Below, piece after piece: positions 1 to 6,819 of a DNA stretch of 10,077 nucleotides. The translations under genes were made by a program, and so were the position numbers. Position 1 is the first letter of the stretch, and each line of letters starts with the position of its first letter. Location of the stretch: positions 1-10,077 of the forward strand of contig CAMDRY010000077.1 of assembly GCA_945906975.1 (NCBI GenBank), in the 5' to 3' direction. The stretch is from Bordetella parapertussis. GTDB lineage: Bacteria; Pseudomonadota; Gammaproteobacteria; Burkholderiales; SG8-39. The notes beneath the pieces are model-generated. The model searched no databases. It was given only the letters and a program-made list of their open reading frames with translations, and was not told the origin of the DNA.

Positions 1-147
1 AAGGATTGCGGTGTCGAAGACAAACACGCAATAGACCCGGCCGTGCCGCGTCATGGCGTGATGGAGTGCGGCGTGGTCGTCGATGCGCAGGTCGCGGCGG
101 AACCAGACCAGAGCGGCAGAGTTGGGGGCGTTTTCGGTTGCGGACAT
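1..147 (-). CDS. phr: Deoxyribodipyrimidine photolyase, N-terminal 49 residues (runs off the left edge)
   Basis: Translating the minus strand from the ATG at 145-147 gives 49 uninterrupted codons to the window edge. Residues 13-28 read LVWFRRDLRIDDHAAL and residues 40-49 read CVFVFDTAIL. This is the hallmark start of the DNA photolyase/cryptochrome family: first beta strand, RxDLRxxDxxAL motif, then the VFVFD strand of the Rossmann-like antenna domain. Full-length members (about 470-500 residues) use FADH- and light to split cyclobutane pyrimidine dimers in DNA. A GAGG ribosome-binding site lies 4 nt upstream of the start (plus-strand 152-155). The gene is divergent from Bug receptor 1, with 154 bp between the starts. 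The FAD-binding and substrate-pocket regions are outside the window, so a related cryptochrome-like member cannot be excluded. Confidence 0.9.
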   Translation of the reverse strand, partial: MSATENAPNSAALVWFRRDLRIDDHAALHHAMTRHGRVYCVFVFDTAIL

Positions 148-200
148 GGCGCCTCGTTGGTTGCCCCGATTTTCGCACAGAGGCAAAGCCTGCTGTTCGA

Positions 201-218
201 TTGACTGCATTGACTGCA
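201..218 (+). repeat. Tandem 9-bp direct repeat TTGACTGCA x2
   Basis: TTGACTGCA occurs twice with no spacer, at 201-209 and 210-218, in the phr/Bug-1 divergent region. The second copy supplies the likely -35 hexamer of the Bug-1 promoter. Adjacent identical copies could be a regulator binding site or simply a small duplication. Confidence 0.75.
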
Positions 219-238
219 CCGGTCGGCGTGGTGATACT
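210..238 (+). promoter_or_regulatory. Candidate sigma70 promoter of Bug receptor 1
   Basis: A -35 TTGACT at 210-215 (5 of 6 consensus bases) is followed after 17 bp by GATACT at 233-238 (4 of 6). Transcription would start near 245, leaving a leader of roughly 57 nt that ends in the GGGAG ribosome-binding site at 292-296. No competing better match was seen in this gap. Confidence 0.5.
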
Positions 239-301
239 CTGTGCGACAGCATCGCAGGCCATCAACCCATTCCGATAAAAGACAAAACGGCGGGAGTCTC
301 A

Positions 302-1270
302 ATGCACGTGCTCGGACGATCTTTTGCCATCCTCAGCGGACTGCTTTGCATTGCGTCCGCCCATGCCCAGACTTTTCCCAGCCGTCCGGTGACATTAATC
401 GTGCCGGTGCCGCCCGGCGGCATACTTGATTACGTCGCCCGCCTGGTTGCGTCGCCGCTGTCCAAGGCCCTGGGCCAGCCGGTTGTCGTTGAAAATAAAT
501 CAGGTGCCAGCGGTAACATCGCCGCGACCTACGTGGCCCGCGCCAAAAACGACGGTTACACGATGCTGGTCGGCTACTCGATGTTCCACGTCGGCAACCC
601 GACGATGTTTTCACAGCTGCAGTGGGATCCGCTGCGTGACTTCTCCTCGGTGGCGATGTTGGCGGTATCGCCGCATCTGGTGGCGGTACATCCGTCGCTG
701 CCGGTCAACAACCTGCAGGAGCTGGTGAGCTACGCCCGCGCCAATCCGGGCAAGGTCAATTACGGCACGCCGGGCAACGGCTCGGTGCCCCATGTTGGTG
801 TGGAATTGTTCAAGCAGCTGACCAAGGCCAACTTTACCCAGGTGCCGTACAAGGGCTCCGGCCCGATGATGATCGACGTGATTTCCGGACAAGTGCAGAT
901 GACGGTGGCGACGCCGCCCTCGGTGATGTCGCATATCCAGGCCGGCAAGCTGCGTGGTCTGGCCATTGCCGCGAAACAACGCAGTCCGCTGATGCCCGAG
1001 GTGCCCACCAGCGCAGAAGCGGGCTTCCCCGGCTTTGAGCTCGAGGCCTGGGTGGCGTTGTTTGCGCCGGCCGGAACGCCGCCGGAGGCGGTCAAGCGCC
1101 TGACCGACGCGGTCAAGCAGGTGCTCGACACCGAAGAGGTCAAAAAAGCCGCCACCGCGTCGGGCATCGAGGCGCGCCACATGACGCCGGCGCAGCTGGA
1201 TCAGGTGGTGAAAACCGACCTGGAGTATTGGTCCAAGGTGATACGTGAGGCGAAAATCAGCGCCGATTAA
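302..1270 (+). CDS. Bug/TctC-family tripartite tricarboxylate transporter substrate-binding protein (Bug receptor 1)
   Basis: This is a 322-residue periplasmic solute receptor. The ATG at 302 is chosen over longer upstream starts because it has a GGGAG ribosome-binding site at 292-296 and opens directly into a signal peptide (hydrophobic residues 8-19, AHA cleavage site, mature protein from Gln23). The mature start TFPSRPVTLIVPVPPGG and the following D43xxAR match the Bug-family ligand loop, in which the Asp helps hold a carboxylated ligand. Later family motifs include YGTPGNGS, QVPYKG and a Venus-flytrap C-lobe ending in EYWSKVIREAKI. Length is normal for the family (300-330). No TctA or TctB membrane gene lies in the window, so it would be an orphan receptor. 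Bug ligands include citrate, other di- and tricarboxylates, amino acids and nicotinate; this one cannot be assigned. It is 68 bp upstream of yqgE but does not look like part of the pyr operon. Confidence 0.93.
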   Translation: MHVLGRSFAILSGLLCIASAHAQTFPSRPVTLIVPVPPGGILDYVARLVASPLSKALGQPVVVENKSGASGNIAATYVARAKNDGYTMLVGYSMFHVGNPTMFSQLQWDPLRDFSSVAMLAVSPHLVAVHPSLPVNNLQELVSYARANPGKVNYGTPGNGSVPHVGVELFKQLTKANFTQVPYKGSGPMMIDVISGQVQMTVATPPSVMSHIQAGKLRGLAIAAKQRSPLMPEVPTSAEAGFPGFELEAWVALFAPAGTPPEAVKRLTDAVKQVLDTEEVKKAATASGIEARHMTPAQLDQVVKTDLEYWSKVIREAKISAD

Positions 1271-1284
1271 CGCGGCCCACCGGC

Positions 1285-1321
1285 CAGTGCCTGCAGATGA
1301 AGCTGCCCGCAAACGGCACTG
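1285..1321. other. Inverted repeat CAGTGCC / GGCACTG between Bug 1 and yqgE
   Basis: CAGTGCC (1285-1291) is matched by GGCACTG (1315-1321). A second nested stem is possible, GCAG (1293-1296) with CTGC (1303-1306). There is no T tract after it, so a rho-independent terminator for Bug 1 is only weakly supported. It abuts the candidate yqgE -10 element and could equally be a regulatory structure. Confidence 0.35.
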
Positions 1322-1323
1322 CC

Positions 1324-1332
1324 TGTTAAAAT
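1324..1332 (+). promoter_or_regulatory. Candidate extended -10 promoter of the yqgE-pyr operon
   Basis: TGT-TAAAAT fits an extended -10 element (TGn plus 5 of 6 bases of TATAAT). No good -35 hexamer is visible about 17 bp upstream. The expected start of transcription, 6-7 nt downstream, falls at about 1338-1339, which is the GTG start codon of yqgE; no ribosome-binding site precedes that codon. This suggests a leaderless or nearly leaderless mRNA, if the promoter is real. Confidence 0.45.
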
Positions 1333-1338
1333 AGCATC

Positions 1339-1908
1339 GTGGCCAGCGTCGACCTCACGAACCACTTCCTAATCGCCATGCCCAACATGGCCGACCCCCA
1401 TTTTTCCCGGTCGCTGACCTACATTTGCGAGCACAACGACCAGGGCGCTCTTGGCGTGGTGGTGAACCGGCCACTGGACATGAGCTTGCAGATTTTGCTC
1501 GAGCGCTTGTCGATCAAAACCGACCGAAGCGGCGACATCCTTCTGGCGCCGGTGTATTTTGGCGGTCCGGTTCAAACCGATCGCGGCTTTGTGCTGCACA
1601 GCCCGTTTGGTGACTGGAAATCCACGCTGGGCGTGGCACCGGACAATGCGCTTGGCCTGACCACATCGTTGGATATTCTCGAGGCGGTTGGTGCGGGTCA
1701 GGGGCCGGACAAACTGCTGGTTACCCTCGGCTACTCCGGGTGGGCCGCCGGCCAAATCGAACACGAGATCGGGCAAAACGCCTGGCTCACCGTCAAGGCG
1801 CGTGCTGATATTTTGTTTGATGTCCCGCCCGAGGAGCGCCTGCCCGCGGCCATGGAGTTACTCGGTATCGATTTCGCCAGCCTCTCCGATGTGGCCGGGC
1901 ACGCATGA
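1339..1908 (+). CDS. yqgE: YqgE/AlgH family protein
   Basis: This 189-residue protein begins at GTG 1339. Residues 6-16 ([11 protein letters not shown]) and 29-33 (ICEHN) followed by [10 protein letters not shown] are the conserved start of the YqgE/AlgH (UPF0301) family, and [23 protein letters not shown] and [15 protein letters not shown] complete the signature. Because the conserved block begins before the internal ATG (Met14, nt 1378), the GTG is the likelier start even though it lacks a ribosome-binding site. The biochemical role is unsettled: AlgH has been linked to alginate regulation in Pseudomonas, and the protein is cytosolic. It overlaps ruvX by 4 bp (ATGA) and heads the same yqgE-ruvX-pyrR-pyrB-pyrC' order known from Pseudomonas. 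Confidence 0.95.
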   Translation: MASVDLTNHFLIAMPNMADPHFSRSLTYICEHNDQGALGVVVNRPLDMSLQILLERLSIKTDRSGDILLAPVYFGGPVQTDRGFVLHSPFGDWKSTLGVAPDNALGLTTSLDILEAVGAGQGPDKLLVTLGYSGWAAGQIEHEIGQNAWLTVKARADILFDVPPEERLPAAMELLGIDFASLSDVAGHA

Positions 1909-2435
1909 GTGCGGCTGTAAGCCGCCACGCTGAGTCTGCCGCCATTATTCCCGTGCCCCCGCCCAGCATCGTGCTCGCCTTTGATTTCGGCGAGCGCTAT
2001 CTGGGCGTTGCCGTGGGCAACACGCTGACCGGACTGGCCCATCCGGCTGACATGATTGAGGCGACCGAGGTAGACAAACGTTTTGCCGCCATCGAGGCGC
2101 TGATCAGGGACTGGCAGCCGGCGCGACTGGTGGTTGGCCTGGCGCTGTCCATGGACGGCACCGAACACGCCATGACGGCGCGCTGCCGCCGGTTTGCGCG
2201 CCAGCTCGAAGGGCGTTTCCGGTTGCCGGTGGCCCTGGTGGATGAACGCCTGACATCGGCCAGCGCCGAGGAATCACTGCGCCAGGCCGGCAAGGGCGGA
2301 CGCAAGCACAAGCACCTGACGCATTCGGTGTCGGCGCAGATCATCCTGCAAGCCTGGCTGGATGAGCCCGCCCGATACAACGCCGACCAGCACGACCCCG
2401 ACCAACACGACAAACCCGCAGGATCCTCATCATGA
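1905..2435 (+). CDS. ruvX: RuvX/YqgF RNase H-fold nuclease (pre-16S rRNA processing)
   Basis: This is a 176-residue member of the YqgF/RuvX family, cytosolic RNase H-fold nucleases linked to 5' maturation of 16S rRNA and, in some species, Holliday junction processing. Visible motifs: first strand [13 protein letters not shown] with catalytic Asp27; [14 protein letters not shown] at 75-88; VDERLTS at 112-118 with Glu114. The helix that usually carries the third acidic residue (D-S/A-x-A-A) here reads [12 protein letters not shown], so His140 sits where Asp is expected. An N-terminal extension of about 20 residues and a Gln/His/Asp-rich tail (161-176) make it longer than the usual 130-150. ATG 1905 overlaps the yqgE stop by 4 bp and its own stop overlaps pyrR by 4 bp, indicating translational coupling. 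Confidence 0.94.
   Translation: MSAAVSRHAESAAIIPVPPPSIVLAFDFGERYLGVAVGNTLTGLAHPADMIEATEVDKRFAAIEALIRDWQPARLVVGLALSMDGTEHAMTARCRRFARQLEGRFRLPVALVDERLTSASAEESLRQAGKGGRKHKHLTHSVSAQIILQAWLDEPARYNADQHDPDQHDKPAGSSS
2385..2414 (+). repeat. In-frame 15-bp tandem repeat in the ruvX tail
   Basis: Two imperfect 15-bp units (2385-2399 and 2400-2414; 11 of 15 identical) encode DQHDP and DQHDK, residues 161-170 of RuvX. The repeat lies past the conserved nuclease domain and just before the pyrR ribosome-binding site (AGGA 2420-2423), so it looks like a neutral tail expansion. Confidence 0.8.
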
Positions 2436-2941
2436 TATTGCCCGACACCGAACAACTGTGTACCAAGCTGATCGAGGAGCTGCGCCCTGTCATCACGCCG
2501 CGCACCGCGATGGTGGGCATCTACACCGGCGGGCTGTGGCTGGCCGAGCGGCTGCACCGGGCGCTGGGCATCAAGACGTCGTTGGGCGCGCTCGACATCT
2601 CGTTTTATCGCGACGACTTCAGCACCTCCGGGCTGCACCACACGGTGCATCCGAGCCAGATCCCGTTCGAGGTTGACGGCGCCGAAATTCTGCTCGTCGA
2701 CGATGTGCTCTACACCGGCCGCACCGTGCGCGCCGCCATGAACGAGCTGTTTGATTACGGCCGCCCGGCCTCGATCAGCCTGGTGGTCATGGCCGACCGC
2801 GGCGAGCGCCAGTTGCCCATTGCCGCGCAGTTTTGCGGCATCCGGGTGACGGTTCCAACAGGCAAACTGCTGCGCCTGACCAAGGACGAGGCCGGAAAAT
2901 TCAGCATGAAACTTTCCGAAAAGAAAGAAAACAAGCCATGA
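2432..2941 (+). CDS. pyrR: PyrR: bifunctional pyr operon regulator / uracil phosphoribosyltransferase
   Basis: This 169-residue type I phosphoribosyltransferase matches PyrR closely in length (about 170-180). The PRPP loop is at residues 86-98 ([13 protein letters not shown]), preceded by LDISFYRDD (54-62) and followed by [10 protein letters not shown] (121-130), all PyrR signatures. The enzyme converts uracil plus PRPP to UMP. In Gram-positive bacteria PyrR also binds pyr mRNA to control attenuation; in pseudomonads and betaproteobacteria its regulatory role is less clear, and no attenuator-like leader is visible here. AGGA at 2420-2423, 8 nt before ATG 2432, serves as ribosome-binding site. 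Both ends overlap neighbours by 4 bp (ruvX and pyrB), so it is translationally coupled to PyrB production. Confidence 0.96.
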   Translation: MILPDTEQLCTKLIEELRPVITPRTAMVGIYTGGLWLAERLHRALGIKTSLGALDISFYRDDFSTSGLHHTVHPSQIPFEVDGAEILLVDDVLYTGRTVRAAMNELFDYGRPASISLVVMADRGERQLPIAAQFCGIRVTVPTGKLLRLTKDEAGKFSMKLSEKKENKP

Positions 2942-3888
2942 GCCGCAACCCCCAGCTCAATGACAAGGGCGAGTTGCAACACCTGCTGACGCTCGAAGGC
3001 CTGCCGGCGGCCATCGTCACGCGCATCCTCGATACCGCCGCGTCCTTTATCAGCGTCACCGAGCGCGAGGTCAAGAAAGTGCCCTTGCTGCGCGGCAAGA
3101 GCGTGTTCAACCTGTTTTTCGAAAACTCCACGCGCACCCGCACCACCTTCGAGATCGCCGCCAAGCGCCTGTCGGCCGACGTCATCAACCTCAACATCAA
3201 CACCTCCTCGGCGACCAAGGGCGAGTCGCTGCTCGACACCGTCGATAACCTCTCGGCCATGCACGCCGACATGTTTGTGGTGCGTCATGCGCAGTCGGGC
3301 GCGCCGCATATGATCGCCCGCCACGTCGCCAGCCACCTGCACGTCATCAATGCCGGCGACGGCCGCCACGCCCACCCGACACAAGGCCTGCTCGACCTCT
3401 ACACCATCCGCCACTACAAGAAGAATTTTCGCGCGCTGTCGGTGGCCATCGTCGGTGATGTGCTGCATTCGCGCGTCGCGCGCTCGCTCATCCACGGTCT
3501 TACCACGCTGGGAACGCCGGATGTGCGTGTTATCGGGCCGCAGACGCTGATGCCCGAGGCGGTGGAACAACTGGGGGTGAAATACCACCGCGACATGACC
3601 GAGGGCCTGCGTGATGTCGATGTGATTGTCATGTTGCGCCTGCAGAACGAACGCATGAGCGGCCCGCTGCTGCCCAGTGCGCAGGAATTCAACAAGGTCT
3701 ACGGCCTGACGCCGGAAAAGCTGGCGTGCGCCAAGCCCGACGCCATCGTCATGCACCCGGGGCCGATGAACCGGGGCGTGGAAATCGATTCGGCCGTGGC
3801 CGACGGCGTGCAGTCGGTCATCCTGCCGCAGGTGACTTTCGGCATTGCCGTGCGCATGGCGGTAATGAGCATTCTTGCGGGCAACTGA
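2938..3888 (+). CDS. pyrB: Aspartate carbamoyltransferase catalytic chain
   Basis: PyrB makes N-carbamoyl-aspartate from carbamoyl phosphate and aspartate, the committed step of pyrimidine synthesis. The chosen ATG 2938 overlaps the pyrR stop by 4 bp and gives 316 residues, near the E. coli length (311); the open frame extends upstream but only inside pyrR. Carbamoyl-phosphate site: [13 protein letters not shown] with S-T-R-T-R at 64-68; Arg116-His117; [12 protein letters not shown] with HPTQ at 146-149. The C-terminal aspartate-binding part includes [13 protein letters not shown]. There is no pyrI regulatory subunit; instead a dihydroorotase-like pyrC' follows, as in the Pseudomonas-type enzyme where PyrB and PyrC' form a large complex. 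A 3-bp gap separates it from the cupin gene. Confidence 0.97.
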   Translation: MSRNPQLNDKGELQHLLTLEGLPAAIVTRILDTAASFISVTEREVKKVPLLRGKSVFNLFFENSTRTRTTFEIAAKRLSADVINLNINTSSATKGESLLDTVDNLSAMHADMFVVRHAQSGAPHMIARHVASHLHVINAGDGRHAHPTQGLLDLYTIRHYKKNFRALSVAIVGDVLHSRVARSLIHGLTTLGTPDVRVIGPQTLMPEAVEQLGVKYHRDMTEGLRDVDVIVMLRLQNERMSGPLLPSAQEFNKVYGLTPEKLACAKPDAIVMHPGPMNRGVEIDSAVADGVQSVILPQVTFGIAVRMAVMSILAGN

Positions 3889-3891
3889 GCC

Positions 3892-4365
3892 ATGGGCGCA
3901 CTGAAACTTCCCGCCATCGATCCCGCCGACGTTGCAGCGGAGCAGGGGTCGATCTATCCTGAACCCTATGCCAGCCGCGTGCGCGGCCGCCATCGCCGGC
4001 GCCTTGGCAATGCCCTGGGGCTAAGCAATTTCGGTGTCAACCTCGTCACGCTTGAACCGGGCGCCGAGTCGGCAATGCGTCATGCGCACGCCAAGCAGGA
4101 CGAATTTGTCTATGTGATCGAGGGCGAAGTCACGCTGGTGACCGACGGCGGGCGGCAGCTACTCGGGCCGGGGATGGCGGCGGGCTTTGCCGCCGGTGAC
4201 AGCGATGCGCACCACCTGATCAACGAAACATCCCGCGCCGTGCGCTACCTTGAAATGGGCGATCGCACGCCGGGCGATGGTGTGGTCTACCCGGATGTCG
4301 ATATGGCGGCAACGCTGGTCGGTGGCAAGTGGGTGTTCGCGCACAAAGACGGCACGCCGTACTAA
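3892..4365 (+). CDS. Cupin-domain protein of unknown function within the pyr operon
   Basis: This 157-residue protein is a single-domain cupin. The first cupin motif is at 63-81, RHAHAKQDEFVYVIEGEVT, with likely metal ligands His64, His66 and Glu71; the second motif, around AGDSDAHHLIN (101-111), gives His107 or His108 as fourth ligand. The N-terminal SIYPEPYASRVRGR and the C-terminal YPDVDM...FAHKDGTPY are typical of a widespread proteobacterial cupin subfamily, whose activity is not known to me. ATG 3892 lies 3 bp after the pyrB stop and the gene ends in TAATG shared with pyrC', so it is co-transcribed and probably translationally coupled. Its position between pyrB and pyrC' splits a gene pair that is normally adjacent. 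A role tied to pyrimidine synthesis is only inference; it may be a passenger. Confidence 0.9.
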   Translation: MGALKLPAIDPADVAAEQGSIYPEPYASRVRGRHRRRLGNALGLSNFGVNLVTLEPGAESAMRHAHAKQDEFVYVIEGEVTLVTDGGRQLLGPGMAAGFAAGDSDAHHLINETSRAVRYLEMGDRTPGDGVVYPDVDMAATLVGGKWVFAHKDGTPY

Positions 4366-5657
4366 TGAGTCAACAAAACATGACAACAATACAAATCAGC
4401 AACGGCCGCCTCATCGATCCCAAAAGCGGCACTGACGCGAAAAAGGACGTGTTCATCGCCGACGGACGCATCGTCGCAATCGGCAGGGCGCCGGCCGGGT
4501 TCCAGCCCGGGCGCCTCATCGATGCGGCGGGTCTGGTGGTGGCGCCCGGGTTCGTCGACCTGTCGGCGCGGCTGCGCGAACCGGGCTTCGAACACAAGGC
4601 CACGCTCGAATCGGAAATGCAGGCGGCCGTGGCCGGCGGCATAGCGCATCTGGCCATCCCGCCCGACACCGAGCCGCCGCTGGATGAGCCCGGCCTGGTG
4701 CAAATGCTCAAGTACCGTGCGCGCGGCTTGCATCTGGCGCATGTGCATCCCTTGGGCGCGCTCACGCAAGGCCTAGCCGGCGAGCGCCTGACCGAGATGG
4801 TCGAGTTGACCGAAGCGGGCTGCGTGGCGTTTTCGCAGGCCGATGTCGCCGTGTCCGACAGCGAAGTGTTGTGGCGCGCGATGCAGTACGCCTCGACCTT
4901 CGGCTACACCGTGTGGCTGCGGCCGCAGGACGCCTGGCTGGGCAAAATGGGCGTGGCGCACGACGGCGAAGTGGCGACGCGTCTTGGCCTGCCCGGCATC
5001 CCGGCCTTCGCCGAGACCATTGCCCTTGGTACCATTCTCGAACTGGTGCGCGCCACCGGCACGCGCGTGCATATCGCGCGCCTGTCCACCGCCGCCGCCG
5101 TCGCGATGATCAAGGCGGCCAAGGCCGAGGGCCTGCCGGTGAGCTGCGATGTAAGCGCCCATCACGTGCACCTCTCGGACATGGACCTTGGCTATTACGA
5201 CGCGCACTGCCACCTGGTGCCGCCGCTCAGAAGCCAGCGCGACCGCGAAGCGCTGCGCGCCGGGCTCGCCGAAGGCACGGTCGATGTCATTTGCTCCGAC
5301 CACACGCCGGTCGATGAAGATGAAAAACTGCTGCCCTTTGGCGAGTCGACGCCGGGCGCGACCGGCCTCGAGTTGTTGTTGCCGTTGACCTTGAAGTGGG
5401 CGTCGGAATCCAAGCTGTCGTTTGCGACGGCGCTCTCGCGCATCACCTGTGACCCGGCGCGTATTCTTGGCATCGCCGCCGGTGAGCTTGCCGTCGGCCG
5501 CGCCGCCGATGTCTGCGTGTTTGACGCCGCCGCGCAGGTCACGCTGACGACGCAAGGCCTCAAAAGCCAGGGCAAGAACACGCCTTTTCTCGGCTACGAG
5601 TTGCCGGGCAAGGTGCGCTATACGCTGGTCGATGGCGCGGTGGTGTACGAGGGCTGA
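4365..5657 (+). CDS. pyrC': PyrC': non-catalytic dihydroorotase-like partner of aspartate transcarbamoylase
   Basis: This 430-residue protein has the amidohydrolase/dihydroorotase fold: GRLIDPKSG at the start, VVAPGFVDL, LREPG (70-74), LVPPLRSQRDREAL and SDHTP with Asp312 retained. Several metal or active-site residues of true dihydroorotase are gone. The HxH after VDL is Ser67-Ala68-Arg69. The His of the usual HAED motif is Arg186 (WLRPQD). The AHLST His is Arg239 (HIARLST). Only the HH pair at 266-267 and Asp312 remain. Such PyrC' proteins are known in Pseudomonas as inactive subunits required for PyrB assembly, so a working pyrC should exist elsewhere. ATG 4365 overlaps the cupin stop (TAATG); ATG 4380 (MTTIQISNGRLID) also fits the family start and would give 425 residues. 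Confidence 0.93.
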   Translation: MSQQNMTTIQISNGRLIDPKSGTDAKKDVFIADGRIVAIGRAPAGFQPGRLIDAAGLVVAPGFVDLSARLREPGFEHKATLESEMQAAVAGGIAHLAIPPDTEPPLDEPGLVQMLKYRARGLHLAHVHPLGALTQGLAGERLTEMVELTEAGCVAFSQADVAVSDSEVLWRAMQYASTFGYTVWLRPQDAWLGKMGVAHDGEVATRLGLPGIPAFAETIALGTILELVRATGTRVHIARLSTAAAVAMIKAAKAEGLPVSCDVSAHHVHLSDMDLGYYDAHCHLVPPLRSQRDREALRAGLAEGTVDVICSDHTPVDEDEKLLPFGESTPGATGLELLLPLTLKWASESKLSFATALSRITCDPARILGIAAGELAVGRAADVCVFDAAAQVTLTTQGLKSQGKNTPFLGYELPGKVRYTLVDGAVVYEG

Positions 5658-5686
5658 GCCTACTGGCATTGGCCGCAGCAGCACTA

Positions 5687-5719
5687 GCTGGAAATGCCCG
5701 TCTGGCGAGGGTTTCCAGC
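5687..5719. terminator. Hairpin between convergent pyrC' and Bug 2 (possible bidirectional terminator)
   Basis: GCTGGAAA (5687-5694) and TTTCCAGC (5712-5719) form a perfect 8-bp stem around 17 nt. CCC (5697-5699) and GGG (5709-5711) can extend it past a 2-nt bulge, leaving a 9-nt loop. It begins 30 bp after the pyrC' stop and 75 bp beyond the stop of convergent Bug receptor 2. There is no immediate T tract; a short TTTT occurs at 5731-5734. It resembles the hairpin at 8026-8056. The rest of the 136-bp gap shows nothing else recognisable. Confidence 0.45.
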
Positions 5720-5793
5720 CGATTCACATCGTTTTCGGCGGCAACAGGCATTCGCTGAATGCCGCTCGGCTGGTGTTGCCAACCGGCGCGCGA

Positions 5794-6804
5794 CTAGTCC
5801 AGCGGCGGAATTTTCGCGTCCCTGACGATCTTCGCGTAACGCGCCACCTCGGACCTGACCTTCGCATCGAAGTCTTCGGGTGTGCTGGCGATGGTGTCCT
5901 GCCCCGCCGTGACAAAGCGTTCGCGAATTTCCGGGAGGTTCATGGTCATCGCAACGGCGCTTTGAATCTTGCGTACGGTCTCAATCGGTGTTTTTGCCGG
6001 CGCAAAAATGCCCTGCCAGTTGGTCGCCTCAAACCCCGGGTAACCGCTTTCTGCAACGGTCGGAAGTGAGGGGAATATGGGAATACGTTGCGGGCTTGCC
6101 GTCGCGATCGCGCGCAGGCGGCCCGAATTGATGTGCGGCGTCGACAGAGACGTCGGCATGAAGGCGACGTCCACTTCCCCCGCAAGCAGGGCCGTGTAGA
6201 TCGGTCCGACCCCCTTGTACTGGACGCCGACAACGTTCATGCCGGTGGTGTGTTTGAGCACTTCCATGGCGAGGCCAAGCGGATCGCTGGTCCCAGCGGT
6301 GCCGTAGTTAAGCCCGCCCGGTTTGGATGCCGCGAGTGCGACGAACTCCTTGAGATTGTTCGCCGGCACCTTTGTGTTGACGAGCAGCACCATCGATGCC
6401 GCGTTCGTCTGCGTTACGTTCACGAAGTCGGTAAGCGGGTCAAAGGGCAGTTTTTTGTACAAGGACGGGGCGATGGCGTGGCCGACCGTTGTCAGCAGAA
6501 CGGTGTGGCCATCCGGGGGCGACTTGGCCACGTACTCAGTGGCAATCTGTCCTGAGGCGCCAGGACGCGTTTCGACGATGACCGGCTGGCCGAGAAACTC
6601 ACCCATCCTTGAAGCGAGCAGGCGCGCGTTTGCGTCGACGGCACCCCCGGGTGGAAAGCCCACCACAATGCGTACGGGTTTGGTCGGGAACGCCTGAGCG
6701 CTGGCTGCCGGTGCAAAACCCGCCAGCAGGACGGTAAGAGCCGCGCAGGACGCGAAAGCGACCGCTGCGGCAAATGGTTGCCTGTTACTGCCATTCTTGT
6801 TCAT
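5794..6804 (-). CDS. Bug/TctC-family substrate-binding protein (Bug receptor 2)
   Basis: This is a 336-residue secreted receptor. The signal peptide spans residues 1-36: polar/basic start, hydrophobic 12-31, ASA cleavage before Gln37. The mature protein begins QAFPTKPVRIVVGFPPGGAV and continues with D, AR and LLA, the classic Bug ligand loop. YGTAGTSDPLGLAME, VQYKGVGP and the C-terminal EVARYAKIVRDAKI are further family motifs. A GAAGA element 6 nt upstream (plus-strand 6811-6815) is a moderate ribosome-binding site. The start lies only 15 bp after the stop of the dioxygenase gene, so the two are surely one transcript, and the receptor probably captures the dioxygenase substrate or a precursor from the periplasm. 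No TctA/TctB gene accompanies it. The ligand cannot be assigned. Confidence 0.94.
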   Translation of the reverse strand: MNKNGSNRQPFAAAVAFASCAALTVLLAGFAPAASAQAFPTKPVRIVVGFPPGGAVDANARLLASRMGEFLGQPVIVETRPGASGQIATEYVAKSPPDGHTVLLTTVGHAIAPSLYKKLPFDPLTDFVNVTQTNAASMVLLVNTKVPANNLKEFVALAASKPGGLNYGTAGTSDPLGLAMEVLKHTTGMNVVGVQYKGVGPIYTALLAGEVDVAFMPTSLSTPHINSGRLRAIATASPQRIPIFPSLPTVAESGYPGFEATNWQGIFAPAKTPIETVRKIQSAVAMTMNLPEIRERFVTAGQDTIASTPEDFDAKVRSEVARYAKIVRDAKIPPLD

Positions 6805-6819
6805 GCGCGCTCTTCGCTT

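Noticed and set aside
83..301. Extended N-terminus of Bug receptor 1 from the ATG at 83
   Set aside because: The extension would overlap the photolyase gene and the promoter region, and would bury the signal peptide; the ATG at 302 has a ribosome-binding site and starts the signal peptide.
611..1312. 233-codon open frame on the minus strand
   Set aside because: It is antisense to Bug receptor 1; the composition is biased and no family is recognisable.
1614..1644. CTGGAAATCCACG-like sequence in yqgE resembling the intergenic hairpins
   Set aside because: No matching TTTCCAG follows and the stretch encodes conserved YqgE sequence, so the likeness is probably chance.
2755..3993. 412-codon open frame on the minus strand
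   Set aside because: It lies opposite pyrR, pyrB and the cupin, which have strong family motifs; its translation is His/Arg-rich and unlike any family, as expected for the antisense of GC-rich coding DNA.
4773..5684. 303-codon open frame on the minus strand
   Set aside because: It is the antisense of pyrC' with low-complexity Arg/His/Gly composition and no motif.
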